From NCBI GenBank assembly GCA_016748015.1, contig JAAOMT010000672.1, positions 208,792 through 241,421 on the forward strand: a stretch of DNA of 32,630 bases, read 5' to 3'. The notes under the pieces were generated by a model that saw only the letters and a program-made list of their open reading frames with translations, made no database searches and was not told the DNA's origin. Positions 11,001 to 22,269 of this stretch are shown piece after piece. The position numbers and the translations under genes were made by a program. Position 1 is the stretch's first letter; each line of letters begins with the position of its first letter. The stretch is from Geosiphon pyriformis (taxonomy: Eukaryota; Glomeromycota; Glomeromycetes; Archaeosporales; Geosiphonaceae).

Positions 11001-14000
11001 TCCCCTTTGAGATTGTTATGTGCAGATTGCAAATCTTGGTACTTTTTTTTCATGTTAGCCAGCTCTTGGTCAGTATTAGCCAACATCTTTGTCGCAGAGG
11101 GGTCCAATTTGGGGGGTAAATCCTCAGAATTCTTTGATGCCTGATAATTTGACTGTAATGTATTCTCAAGGCTTCTTATGCGAGCTTCGTAAGCCTGCAT
11201 AAAAATGTTAATTTTCAATATAAATTTGATTTAAATAATCTCAAGGAACGAATTCATTACCTTTATTTTTGCTTCTGTGTTTTCGAGTTGTTTATTTTTT
11301 TCTAAAAGTAACAAGTCAGTATTTGTGTTACCGCCAGATACACCGTCTTCAGAAAAACTTTGTCTGGAAAGACGCTTAGATCGCCGGCCCAATTGGGTTG
11401 GAGGTGACAAGACATTTGGAGAACGTGCTATCACAAAAATTGAGTTAGATAATTTCGAGGCTAATAAATTGTCAAGCAAGGCAAAGTAGTAAAGAGAGTT
11501 ACACCGTATACTGACAATCGTAAACGGAAGACGTATGTGAAATGAAATTTATCCCCTTTTCAGAGAAGACTAAGTGGAAAAGATAAGTCTGATGTCATGA
11601 TTAAGATATAAAAAATAAATAAATTGAACATAGACTCTTAATCACTCACAGCGTTTTTCGATGATTCGCATGAATTCCACGTTCATTCCTTCCAATTGGT
11701 CAGATGACTTCAATAAGGCATTTTGTAAGGCCGCATAATGATCATCTGATGTCTGGTGCCTGATGGATCGCGTAAAAAAACTTGGTGTTTGTTGGGTACT
11801 TGATGGTCGAATTTGAGTAATCAAATCGGCAAACTCTAATAAAAGAAATTGCTTTTAAATTATGAAATTGACCAAGACCATAAAGTATTTTTCAACCAAA
11901 AAAGTACCCTGAATATCTTCTTTAGAGAACTGTGGCAGCCGATCATCTCTGAGGTTAGGGGTCGATATCTCACAAATTGGTGGATTGTCATCCAAAGCTA
12001 AGTTTGATAAGATCGGTTAAAATTTTTTAGCTAAACTGATAAAATCAACAAAAGATTAATATCTCTTCATATGCAAACCTGGCACATTCAACTGAAGGAC
12101 TTTCTTTACCTCGGTTCGATAAACATCCCGTCGCTTTCTTTCCAAATCGCGAAAATGTGACATTATCTCGGCCAAGGTGTGCGATTTTTGTACAAGAAGC
12201 TGTGTAAAAAGGTGAAAGTTAGATAATGAATTTCGAGAAATTCTTGGCTGAAAAATACGTACTTTAGTGTATTCTTGTCTTCTAACTATTTCGAGAATAG
12301 TCATTCCCTGTTTGTGAAATAAAAAATAGACTTGTGTTAAAATAGTTTTATTAGGGGTATTTTTTCAAATGTCCCAACAAATCTTACATAAGCAAAAGGT
12401 AATTGTTGAACTTGAGCTAAGCGTTTATAGTCTTGATTAAGAGAGCGAATTTCTGAATTCAAAACGGAAAGCGTGTCAGGTATGCTTGCAATTGAAGATT
12501 CCAGGAGTGATATTTGTTGTAAGCTGGATATCAATGTCGCAGTCATGGTATTCTGCAAAATCAGAAACGTTTGTAAATTTGATAGTCACTTCAAGTATAA
12601 ATTTGTAACCTCCCATTCACCTTCCAATGGGTAAACATGTTAACTTGATCGCGTATATACTGATCGCTCTTCTCCATGGCTAAAATTAACCGCAATCATG
12701 ATAAGAAATGGATTTCATATATAGTATCAATCGTGAAAAGTACCTGGAATGTAATCCTTGGTATGAATATCGGCAAGATGCTCAAATGCTTCAATTGTTT
12801 CAATAGCCTTATCGTATCCTGATGGGGAGTGATGATCTAAGAGATCATTTACTTTGTTTTGTACGCGTCCTAAATCTAAAAAGGAATCCAGCCAGATTTA
12901 GCATATTAATCTTATGAGATGATAACAATAAATTAAAAGATTTTATACCTCTCTCCAGTTTTTCATTGTATCTTTTTATAGATTCCAACAATTCACGAAC
13001 ACGTAACATTTTTTTTTCATTCGCTGGAAAGCTATTAAAGAAAGTCAAATTAAAAGAAGAAAAGATAAACGTTATATTATAAATAAGATATATTACATAC
13101 TGGCCATCGAACTTTTTCTTTTGCAAAGCCTCGGTTCCAAACTGTACGGATTGAACACTCTCCTGGAGAGCAGAAATTCTTTCAATGATTTTTTCTATAA
13201 TAAGTTCAATAAGCACAATTAAAATCAGAGCAACATTATTTTTATATAATTGAACAGAAGGTAAATGCCTTCTACAAACCAAATGCTTCTTGTTCTTCTT
13301 TAGCAATGTTCAAAGGTTGCCCTTCAGTTACAAAATTTGCCAAAGTGATCGGCTCATTATTTCGAGATACTATATTGGAGGCTTTCAATATCTCTGGATG
13401 AATTGTAATGCGTCGCAAGATAGCAAGATCTTCGGGTAAACTAAATCAATCGAATAAGAGAATTTTTTATGAATCCACATAGACTCAATCAGCATGTATC
13501 AGAATTTGAAGTAACCTGTTAACTAAACGATTATTTTTTGCGATTTCAGTTTCAGCGAATCCTTGAAATTCTTCATGGGCGTTCACAATAGAACTACAAA
13601 TTTTCAACATTAGGTTTGTTCAATGCTTGGGTTAATATAATAGAAATCTTATATACAGTCTTTAGGGTTACCGAGTATGGGATTCAAGGTTTGTTAATGC
13701 AACCCCCAAAGCCCTAAGCTGCACTTTCTGTTCTTGGAAAAATCGTTCACAAATATCGGCATGAATCCCAGCAAATTTTACGTAGGACTAGAGTCAATAT
13801 TTTGTCAAATTAAAATTGTTAATAGTCTCGGGAAGTAATTTTTTGATTATGTCAGCTTATCAGGTATTCTAGATTTACCTGGCCTTGAGAATAATGAGCT
13901 TCAAACACTCTTACAATTGAAATACATTCTTCAGAAAGGTTGAAGTTTCGCCAACTGGTACGATTTTTTATAGGTCTCAGACCTACTCGTACTGCCGCAG

Positions 14001-14624
14001 ACGCTAGGGTAAATAATTTTATTCATATTATCAAAGCGATAAATCAATTTGTCAAATTTTAGAATTTATTGAGCTAAATTGTAACAGATTTGAAAGTAAT
14101 GTTCACTCTACCAATTACAGGTGTTTCTAAGATGGGCTTTTCGTTAAGATAACTTGTGTTTTTCACGTTTGAAGCATCAAGCAGTTCCCTATCGAAGACA
14201 AATATAATATATTCATCCTTTGATAAATTGTGTAAAAATTGTAATATTGTTTAAATTAAGATTGAAAAATTCTTGGATAACTATATTTTTTGAACTTGAA
14301 ACACATTAACACTTTGAATATTTCACCTTGCCGACAGCAGTGAGGGCCTCTGCCATCATCTTAAACTCAAGCTGCATACCAAAGCTCGTCATAAGTATCT
14401 GTGAAGAGATTGGAATGGAAGTAACTTGTTCTAACTCGGCTTTCAGAGTGTCAAGACTATTGAAAATTTAGAGAATAAAGTCAAATAATAGTTACGACTT
14501 AAATGTCACCTATGTTGAGTCTCAAGGATTCATAAGAATTTCCAGATTTCAAATCAAATTCCTACCCATCTATTGACCTGCGCAGCATAAGCTGCTTTCC
14601 AGTTTCCGCACGGAAAAGTTTCAT
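8058..14624 (-). CDS. ATG11: Autophagy scaffold Atg11 (RB1CC1/FIP200 family), 26 exons
   Basis: Atg11 joins cargo receptors to the Atg1 kinase complex in selective autophagy. My exons, minus strand: 14624-14566, 14456-14327, 14217-14112, 14003-13879, 13787-13672, 13593-13516, 13440-13280, 13194-13101, 13031-12949, 12875-12744, 12679-12621, 12552-12388, 12307-12263, 12199-12079, 11997-11908, 11835-11650, 11427-11261, 11194-10175, 10087-10004, 9937-9875, 9817-9710, 9626-9549, 9471-9024, 8949-8898, 8815-8626 and 8540-8058, total 1,480 aa. The N-terminus (about 1-80) is a ubiquitin-like fold starting MKLFRAETGKQLMLRRSIDG. Residues about 640-1000 are a long coiled coil, mostly in one 1,020-nt exon. 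The C-terminal claw domain (about 1257-1343) carries GDLAMFLPTRN, WAAFN, PHYFL, WIVMRI and FYLLDVENW. It is followed by a Ser/Pro-rich tail of 137 residues. All junctions keep frame. The two short exons of 45 and 52 nt are supported only by frame and position. Confidence 0.93.
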
Positions 14625-14905
14625 AGTGGTACCTACCACCTAAATGGAATTGTTCTAATATACTCTATTCAATCACTAATTAAAGACTTCAAAAGTTATT
14701 TCAAGGTACAAAAGAGATTTTTATTAATTCACGAACTATTAGTTTCTTTGATCAATGAAAGAAGTGCTGTAAATGGGATATTCAGACTTTCGGACTTTCG
14801 GAGAAATAATTTATGGGAGAAGATCTGGTCTGCTGACCTTATGACAAAGTTAAGGGAGCCTTTCCCGTGAAATTTCCTATTGGTCAAACAATGTTCATTT
14901 AAACA

Positions 14906-14932
14906 ATGATGCAAACTTAACTCATGATGCAA
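14906..14932. promoter_or_regulatory. Paired ATGATGCAA motifs upstream of ATG11
   Basis: ATGATGCAA occurs at 14906-14914 and again at 14924-14932, 18 bp apart in the same orientation, about 285-310 bp upstream of the ATG11 start. TGATGCAA matches the composite C/EBP-ATF (amino-acid response) consensus TGATGNAA known from animals. Its use in this fungus is inference. Confidence 0.3.
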
Positions 14933-15561
14933 CTTTTTGTCTTTCTGACATAAATATATTACAATAACTTTCTTATGAATTGATATAACAAATAACGATG
15001 TTTATTTTTATAATATTAATTATTATTATTTCACCATTCTTATTCTTATTAAGGAATGTTAAATGTTGTTTGATTTAAGTTTAATTGGTCAATATTTTGG
15101 GAAATCACAAATTTTGAAGTTGTTTTTTGATTAAGTTTTGTTTTATAAAAATTTTATTAATTAATCAAAATTATTTTATAGATATTATTATTATAATTTA
15201 TAAAAAAGTAAATCGAAACAACAATAAACAATATTAAAAAAATCAAATAAATAATATTAAAAATTTAAAAATACAAAAAAATTTTTTATATTTTTTAAAA
15301 AAAAGATAAAATTAATTTATAATTCAAATAAATATTTGATGATGTTTGTTAAAATCTTATAAATTTATATATATACAGGAAATAAACAAAAAGAATCTGT
15401 AATTTTGTTTTTTACACATTTTATTAATTACATATATATAAAAAAACTTGTAAAATATAAAGTTGTATCTCTATTTGGTTCAATTACTGTTTTTATTCTT
15501 TAAAGCATAATTTGAATCAAAAATTGCAAAAAAAAAATTGGTATATTCACTTTTTGTATTA

Positions 15562-15616
15562 AATTAATTAATTAATTAATAAATAAAATAATAATAATAA
15601 TAATAATAATAATAAT
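15562..15616. repeat. (ATTA)n and (AAT)n microsatellites
   Basis: About five ATTA units followed, after a short spacer, by about nine AAT units, inside the hyper-AT stretch. Confidence 0.9.
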
Positions 15617-16849
15617 TTAGTCAATGATTAAATTATTAATAAAAAATAATATTTTAATATTTTTAATTTTTACATATAAATATTAAATTATAGTATATAA
15701 ATTAATTGTAATTTATATAATACTTATTTATTACATTTATAATTTTATTTTTTTTAGTTATAAATTAAGTAAATAATTAAGATTAATAATTAAATAATAA
15801 ATTGATAAATTAATTAATAAAAATATATAAGCTAAATAAATATTTTAAAATTTATTAAAAAAAAATACAAAATTAATTTAAATTATTAAGTTAAAAAAAT
15901 AAATAAGAATTAATTATTTAAATTAACAAAATACCATTCAAAGTTATTAAAATGATTTAAAAAATAAAAAAAATTATCATAAAATATCTTCAAACTTCAT
16001 ACAATTTATCTTTAAAATTTTAATTTTTAAATTTATTCTAATATAGCTTAATTATTTAGCAAATTACTGGTTATTATAAATTTTAAACAAAAATGTACTT
16101 TATTTTTAAATTTTCATTTTCTAATATTTCTATTACTATTCTTTAAAATTAAAAAAAGATTTTTTGGTTTTATTTTTTGATTATTTTTAGGCTCTATCAA
16201 TAATTTAAAAATAATGTTATTAAAATTGAAACGCATTATCGCACAAAAAAAACACTTATCCTTTTACAATTTTGGTTTAAAGATTCCAATTTCTAAAGTG
16301 AATATTTGATTCTGCAAATTATTTTATAAACTATGTAAAAAGCTTTTTTTCGCTATTTTGCTGTTTTTTAAATTTGTAATATTTAAAGACCAAGTTTCAA
16401 GAGGCATTATTAAAACATACGAAGCTGTCATTTAAAATAGTTTAAGAATATAAAAATTTCAGACATTCTTTTAAAATTGGGAATTCTCCATGACTGGACA
16501 GATCCACTTTATATACCGTATTGAAGTTATTACATCAACCCATCAATATATAGCTTTCAACAATTTTCAAATTCAGTTTAAAAACCATTCATTTCCGTAT
16601 TTTGATGCCAATTTAAAAAATTAAATTCATTTTTTTTTTACATGAAAAATGAGGTACGAGTGTTAAAAGTTACCTATTTAGCTAATGAAATTGTCCACTT
16701 GGTAATAAACCATTTTCGGCTAGCAAAAGTCCATTTCAGCAATGGAAAGAAGATTTAAAAGAGTAAAAGGTTGGAACCTATCTCCTATACTATGAATATA
16801 TTTTATAGTAACCACCAATTATTTAAACAAAGAATTCTCTAAACGAAAT

Positions 16850-18746
16850 TTACAACTCTTCTTTTACATATTGAGCACTATCTTTTACATATTCAGCACT
16901 ATCTTGCACTTTATCAGCTGCTTTCTTAACACCAGACTTGGCAGTATCTTTTGTAGCATCTCTTGCAGAGGCCAATCGATTACGAAGAGCATCGAGGAAT
17001 TCAGAAATCTTTGCTTCAGTCAAGTCACGAGCATCTTTAACACCTTCAAATTTTTCTTTTATCGTTTCTTGCAGAATGTTCGTCTGTTCACGGGTTAAAT
17101 GTTGAGTATCGGTTATTTGTTGTTCCAACGTATCAATCACCTCTTCCATTTTTCCTTTTCTTTTGCGAGTGGTAAATGCGTTTTTGACACCATCAATTAT
17201 ATTGTTCAATTGATCCTGGCCAGCATCTCGTACTTGCGAGGAAGTATCTCGAACCTGATCAGAGGTGGATTGGTACGCATCTTTCACAGGGTTGAATAAA
17301 TAGCGGTTAATGGTCTTTGCAATTTCGGCGAATTGTTCCACTGTTACGTTCTTTCCTTCACCGATCTTGCGACTAAATTGATCGAGTGCACTTTGAATTT
17401 CATGACGCATTCGACTCAAGGTTCCCTCAGCACTCTTGTAATAATCTTCCACTGAGGAAGTGAGTTGATCGTAAGTTGATCCAATTTCATCAGCGCTGAT
17501 ATTCTTGCTGGCAATCAACTTTTCTCGAAGATCGCCTAAAATAAGTGTAACCTGAGTTTGGGTTCGAGCTTTAGCGAAGCCAGCAGTGTTACTCATTTCA
17601 TTGATTTGGTCTTTGAACCAATTGACCGTATCCTTGGATAACTTTTTGGAATTTTTATAATCATTTGCAATACGATTAAAAGCTTCCTTGGTTATTTCGT
17701 CACGTTTAGCTTGGGCACCAGAATAAGTGTTACTTATCGAATCGAGGGAGCTGGAAATAGCTTCGTTTCCTTTAGACTTTGTGGTCGCCAATTGCTTTTT
17801 AATCTCGTTAAAGGTGGAAGATATTTGATCTTCAGTAAGACCTGTCGTATGACGAAGAGTGTCGATGGAGTCGGCAATTTCAGTTACGAAGTCGTCCATC
17901 TCGTCAGCAGTGACTTCTTGAGCATTAGTATATTCTGAAAAAAAAATTTTTTTTTATGATTTTAGTGATTTATGAAACCAACAGTCAGTATATTATCTTA
18001 AAAAAATGGTTAACCGCTTACTATCTTTCACATATTCAATATATCGCCTGACAAAATCTTGAACTGCGCCCGCACTCGTGCTCGCATCAGTTTTCGCATC
18101 GTCCCAATTTGAATTCACCAATTCTAACAAATCATGTTTCTCGGGAATCCCTTCATAATCGATTCGATGATCGGCGAGCCATTCTTTAAGTTGATGGAGT
18201 GACCAAGTGGAAGGCTCCTTGGGGTCTGCGAATGTGATTTTTAATCGATTCATTTAGGAATTTTGTAAAAAAAAAGGAGTATAAAAAAGGGAAAAAATAT
18301 AAATTCTACTTACTGTAACTACTTCTAGACGCCCAAACCGCGACAAATAACGTCAGGAGGGCAAGCAAACCAATAAGCATGTTACGTGTTCTATAATTTT
18401 TCATTTTTTCAACTACTAATTCTTGGTATTGTTCTGCTTTACGTTTCTTGTCTTCAAGATTGAACTTGTCTTTTAGATTATTGATTGTTTCTTGGTAACC
18501 GGCGGTTTGTTCTTTGTGGTGGCCGCCGTTCTGTTCTTTGTGGTGGCCGCCGTTCTGTTCTTTGTGATGGCCGTTCTGTTCTTTGTGATGGCCGTTCTGC
18601 TTTTGCACTTGAATGTTCTTGCTAGTATCCAGTTTTTGTTTATTCGAAGGGTTGGCTTTAAGTACGTCGGGCGACGTAGTAATAGGGTGAGCAGTTATTT
18701 CTTCTGAATCTTGTGGTTTAGTCCTACGGCTTGAGACTTCTTCCAT
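16850..18746 (-). CDS. Ish1/Msc1-like single-span membrane protein, 3 exons
   Basis: Exons 18746-18314, 18225-18022 and 17934-16850 give 573 aa. Residues 1-122 are polar, with a His-rich tandem repeat (about residues 50-79). Residues 123-139 (MLIGLLALLTLFVAVWA) form one membrane span, with a basic flank before it (KNYRTRN). Right after it comes an Ish1-type domain (about 147-190: TWSLHQLKEWLADHRI, then ELV near NW), the fold of fission yeast Ish1 and budding yeast Msc1, stress-linked proteins of the nuclear envelope/ER. Residues 213-573 are long amphipathic helices in loosely repeated units (EDQISSTF, ADEIGSTY, EQFAEIAK, REQTNILQ, EAKISEFL). The last residues are KEEL, a KDEL-like ER retrieval signal, which agrees with a luminal C-terminus. 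The first in-frame ATG is 18746. A donor GTAAGT and an acceptor ttcgcag join the span to the Ish1 domain in phase. A TATAAAA lies near 18848-18854. Family call is good; exact function is unknown. Confidence 0.82.
18510..18599. repeat. Coding tandem repeat, 24/21-bp units
   Basis: Four in-frame units (24, 24, 21 and 21 bp) encode QNGGHHKE or QNGHHKE on the minus strand within exon 1 of the Ish1-like gene. The block is markedly GC-rich for this window, and the units are nearly identical, which suggests recent slippage or unequal exchange. Confidence 0.9.
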
Positions 18747-19721
18747 GTTTATATATATGTTCAAGTGTTTTGGGCAATATATAAAATCAGGATCAAAATC
18801 AAATTTAGTGTTTTAGCTGTTTGGTTCGCGTATGTGAAACTGGCTTTTTTATAATGATAATGGATTCGTCAATGATTAATGACTTTATGGTGACGCTTGA
18901 CTTTCGTCGATACGCATCATAATAGGGCTTTTTAGCAAGGGGTGGATCATTGATAAATTTCAAAGGTTGACGAAGATTAAAAAGAAGTTTTACGCCTTTC
19001 GTATGAATGATGGGATAATTACATCATTCTTGCGATTTTAGAAGATCGGTAGGACTTCTAAAAACTCTAAGGAACGAAAAAATCAGAAATTATTTCGGTT
19101 TCTTTTCTTTGTCATAACCGGATGACAGTTAGTGATGTATATTTGTTTGTTGGTTGCATGAAATTCGTTAGCAAATCGTCATTTGTGAAGATCTGGGAGA
19201 AATTAAAATGATTTTCCAAAGGATATGAATTGGGAATTCATTTTAAACCGTTTTTAGTCGAAAAAATTTGTGGTTATTTGATCGGGTAACTTAATTTTCT
19301 AAAATTCAAAAATAAAATTGACTTTAAAGATTTTTTTTTTTTTACCTGAATTAAAAAAATTGATTCCAAAAGAATATTTTTCTGTTTCGATGAGAAAATG
19401 ACTGGGAAAAAGAACAGCCATTTAAATCGGTGATTTCAGCAGAAATATTTTTGGGACTATATCAAAGAATAAAATTTTTTTTTCCCTTTTTTCGAAATTT
19501 TAATTTTTTTTACATGTGAGAACATTTTGATGCATGCGTGAAATAAGATTGAAAACAAAACCATCAAGATGTTACGTATCAAAAAAAAAAAAAAAAAAAA
19601 AAAAAATAATAATAATAATAATAATAATAATAATTCCGTGTAACAGCCAGCGGGAGCTTATTCAAGATTGAAACCATTATTGAATTGTTTCTATAATGCT
19701 TTTTGAATTAATAATTTCACT
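18747..19721. other. Promoter side of the Ish1-like gene and spacer
   Basis: Contains the TATA-like element at 18848-18854 and an AGGGG (18939-18944), the core of fungal stress-response elements, about 195 bp upstream of the minus-strand start. Both are motif matches only. After about 19000 I see no gene. Confidence 0.4.
19581..19633. repeat. Poly(A) run joined to (AAT)n
   Basis: 26 A followed by about nine AAT units, then an abrupt change to GC-richer sequence (ccgtgtaacagccagcggga). An A-rich tail ending in a simple repeat can mark the 3' end of a retroposed copy, but I find no A/B box or coding body beside it and no target duplication. Confidence 0.6.
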
Positions 19722-19880
19722 ATGGTAAACCTTTTAGATGTTGTTGATAATATGTCACGAGATATTGAAAATAAAGGTAAGTTTATAATTCTAAAAGATA
19801 ATAATAAATCTATATACAGCGATATGTCGTTCATGACAGCAAAAAAAAAAACCCTTGATAATGAGGAGGAAGACAGATAA
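19722..19880 (+). CDS. Possible small two-exon reading frame
   Basis: ATG at 19722 opens a frame (MVNLLDVVDNMSRDIENK) ending at a perfect GTAAGT donor (19777). Using the acceptor acag/C at 19839 the frame continues as AKKKTLDNEEEDR and stops at 19878-19880, for 32 residues. The closer acceptor at 19819 would give an early stop. The Lys run depends on a run of 11 A. It is too short to judge. It may be a chance frame or the start of a lost gene. Confidence 0.15.
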   Translation: MVNLLDVVDNMSRDIENKGKFIILKDNNKSIYSDMSFMTAKKKTLDNEEEDR

Positions 19881-21689
19881 TTAGTATACGGACTAGCGTA
19901 AAACTTTAATGACGATAAAATGCTAAAGGATGGAAAAGGCCGAATATGAGACTTTTTTCCATTGAAAAATTAGAAAAAGGTGAGCCAAGTATTTCGAACT
20001 TTATTGTTGGATAACAAAGATATGTGTGCATGACGATTTTATTTTTATTGAGAGCTAATCTCGTTTTATTCAAAACATGAGGAAAGGCTTTTTGATGGAA
20101 AATAAGACTTTTAAAATTATTTGCTAACTTTTTTTTTCCCATAAATGACATCATGAGTTCTAGTAATTTGGTGTCATAATTTGGGGTGTCCTTTTTTACT
20201 TTTCATCATTTTAAAAATATAGCAAAAGACTAGATTGTCCTCAACTGAAATTATAAATGCATTTAATTTCTGAAAAAGTGTTCACTCTATCTATACGAAA
20301 GAGAGATTTTCAATTATAGAATTTATCAGTAACATTCGGCTATCTTGCCACCGGTGGCGACATCAATAAATGGTATTGAACAAAAATTTTTGCGGGTTCT
20401 GGGTTAGGTGATGAATCAAAGTTGTATATTCTCTTCAAAAAATAAATAATTAGAAATTTTTATAACGGGAATAACATAGAGATATTAAAGTTTCTGGATT
20501 TTTCAAGTAAATCTACTCCTATCATATCGTTAGCTTTTTTGATCCATATTCTTGGCACTTTAATTTTTTCCTCCATACATCAATTGAACTAATTTTTAAA
20601 GCGAAAATTGCTAAACTTTTGATATGTTAAAAAATTTTATAGGGTTATAAATTCGTTTCACCTTTGTCTTTGAAAATTGGATATTTGCAAAAGCCTAACT
20701 AATATATATTTTTTTTTCGCGATCATCTGAAACCAATTAATTAATAATTGATGTTTATTAATTCAATGTTAAAAGAAGAAAAAATATATATATATATATA
20801 TATATATCTCAACTGGAAACGATTGGAAATTGTTCATTCCTTAAATATTGTTCCCTATCATCACAAGATTAAGTTAGTTGCATGGAAGCAAGAAAATAAA
20901 GCATTATTTTTTCCAATCCCCAAAGAAACAAACGGTGCAATTAGCAATCCCTATAACCTTTTATTGTGTAATCAGCTTTTCATTTACTAACAATCCATGT
21001 GTCATCAGCTTAATGAGAAAGACCGAGTATATTGTATCCAACTTCTTTTTGGTAAAACCCATTATTTTTGCTTATACTATTTTGGAGGTAAAATTTTATG
21101 CTCCCAAAGCAAGATTTATATAAATACTATGTAAATATACTATCCAAAAACTGGATTTATTTATTTATTTATCTATCTATATAAACCTTTGTCGTATTTA
21201 AGTTACAAGATATTTATATATCCAATATATCTAATGACTTCTCCGAATCTCCCCAACTATAGTTTGATAGAAATATTTTATTATTACGGTATTTTGATCT
21301 TAAAAGCAAAAATAATTGTAAGCTTTAAATCATTTTTTTATCAAATATAGGATGTTTTGAATTGCACAATACATATTGATTACTAAATCGTTATTGATTT
21401 TTTTTTTCAGAGGCTATAGATTCTTTCTTGATTAATAAACATCTTTGACTCGAATCAGATTTTTTTTTCTTATGTCAAAAAATTACATAATAGTGATTAA
21501 TTGTGAAATAAGAAAAGCTTCTACTATTATTCATAATAAGTAATGCGGTTATTCGTAAACTACGAAATAAGTATTTAATGAATTTTACCAAAAATAAAAA
21601 GTTTACAAATAAGTTCTATCAGAAGTAAACTATCAGAAAATTATATTAAAATACAAATATAGATAAAATTTTTTCAAGATACCTTTAAA
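19881..21689. other. Gene desert, no gene seen
   Basis: AT-rich DNA with (AT)n at 20784-20807, a TTTA/TCTA array at 21157-21182 and a GC-rich 12-bp palindrome at 20347-20358. Reading frames of 80 codons or so (19906-20154 minus, 20748-20990 plus, 20878-21123 plus) show no domain, signal or splice pattern that I trust. Confidence 0.55.
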
Positions 21690-21734
21690 TGGTATTAAAA
21701 AAGATTTAGCAAAGAAGCTGTTGTTTTCAACACT

Positions 21735-22122
21735 TTGGAACAACAATAATTTCCTCTCTTTATTGTTGAATTTGAAGCCAATGGATTCACAATACATAAA
21801 GATGAAATGGTTATAGTAGAAAACTCTATTTGAATATAATAAGTTTCTTGCAACTGCTCCTTATAGGACAGAAGATGAAGTAAATACAACTTGCTTGCAT
21901 GTTGGTCTAGTGAATAGAACTATTATTCACTTGGGTTTGATAAAAGCACTTTACAATGAAGCAGATAAGATTTTAATTTATACCTGTCAAGTTGAAAATG
22001 TCATTTTCAAACTTTATACAGACAATCAAAAGGTTGACATTGCAAAGCTAATAGTTTACTTGAAGACATTTGTATGTCAAGATGGGATAACTCTCAAAAA
22101 TATTACTCAATATGAAAAGTGA
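21735..22122 (+). pseudogene. Frame-broken gene relic, function not recognised
   Basis: One frame reads VVFNTLEQQ, a stop, then FPLFIVEFEANGFTIHKDEM VIVENS. It then runs into a stop while a neighbouring frame opens at 21820 and continues for about 100 codons (LFEYNKFLATAPYRTEDEV, HVGLVNRTIIHLGLIKALY and so on) to TGA at 22120. The amino-acid mix is protein-like and unlike the surrounding low-complexity DNA, so this looks like one ancestral coding segment with one stop and one frameshift. No conserved motif lets me name it. A missed small intron at the junction is possible. Confidence 0.4.
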
Positions 22123-22269
22123 TAAACAAAATATGTAATCGCAGACTACCTTATCTCATATCCCTAAAAAAGCCATCAAGTCACGCAATACAACAGAATT
22201 TACCACTCAGAAAAAGAGAGTTAGATGTTTGGATACTACGCTGGAATGATAATGCGTTTTCGGAATCGG

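Larger units (their letters stand above)
14625..16849. other. ATG11 upstream region and second hyper-AT gene-free stretch
   Basis: The first 300 bp are the ATG11 promoter side. They include a CCAAT box on the minus strand (14883-14879) and two TGATGCAA motifs. From about 14960 to 16220 the DNA is nearly all A/T with a single CG that I can find (15212), plus (ATTA)n at 15562-15580 and (AAT)n at 15588-15616. 16220-16849 is less extreme and probably holds the 3' UTR of the Ish1-like gene. A 67-codon minus frame at 14729-14932 shows no recognisable features. Confidence 0.6.

Noticed and set aside
11277-11489. Plus-strand frame opposite ATG11 exon 17
   Set aside because: Antisense shadow of the coiled-coil coding sequence.
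14729-14932. 67-codon minus frame upstream of ATG11
   Set aside because: No domain, no splice link to ATG11 exon 1, and it overlaps the promoter motifs.
19581-19700. Possible SINE
   Set aside because: A-rich tail only; no polymerase III promoter boxes and no target-site duplication visible.
19906-20154. 82-codon minus frame
   Set aside because: Low-information sequence with no recognisable domain or splice partners.
21440-21465. tRNA B-box-like gactcgaatc
   Set aside because: No matching A box, acceptor stem or anticodon arm around it. I found no tRNA or rRNA gene in the window.
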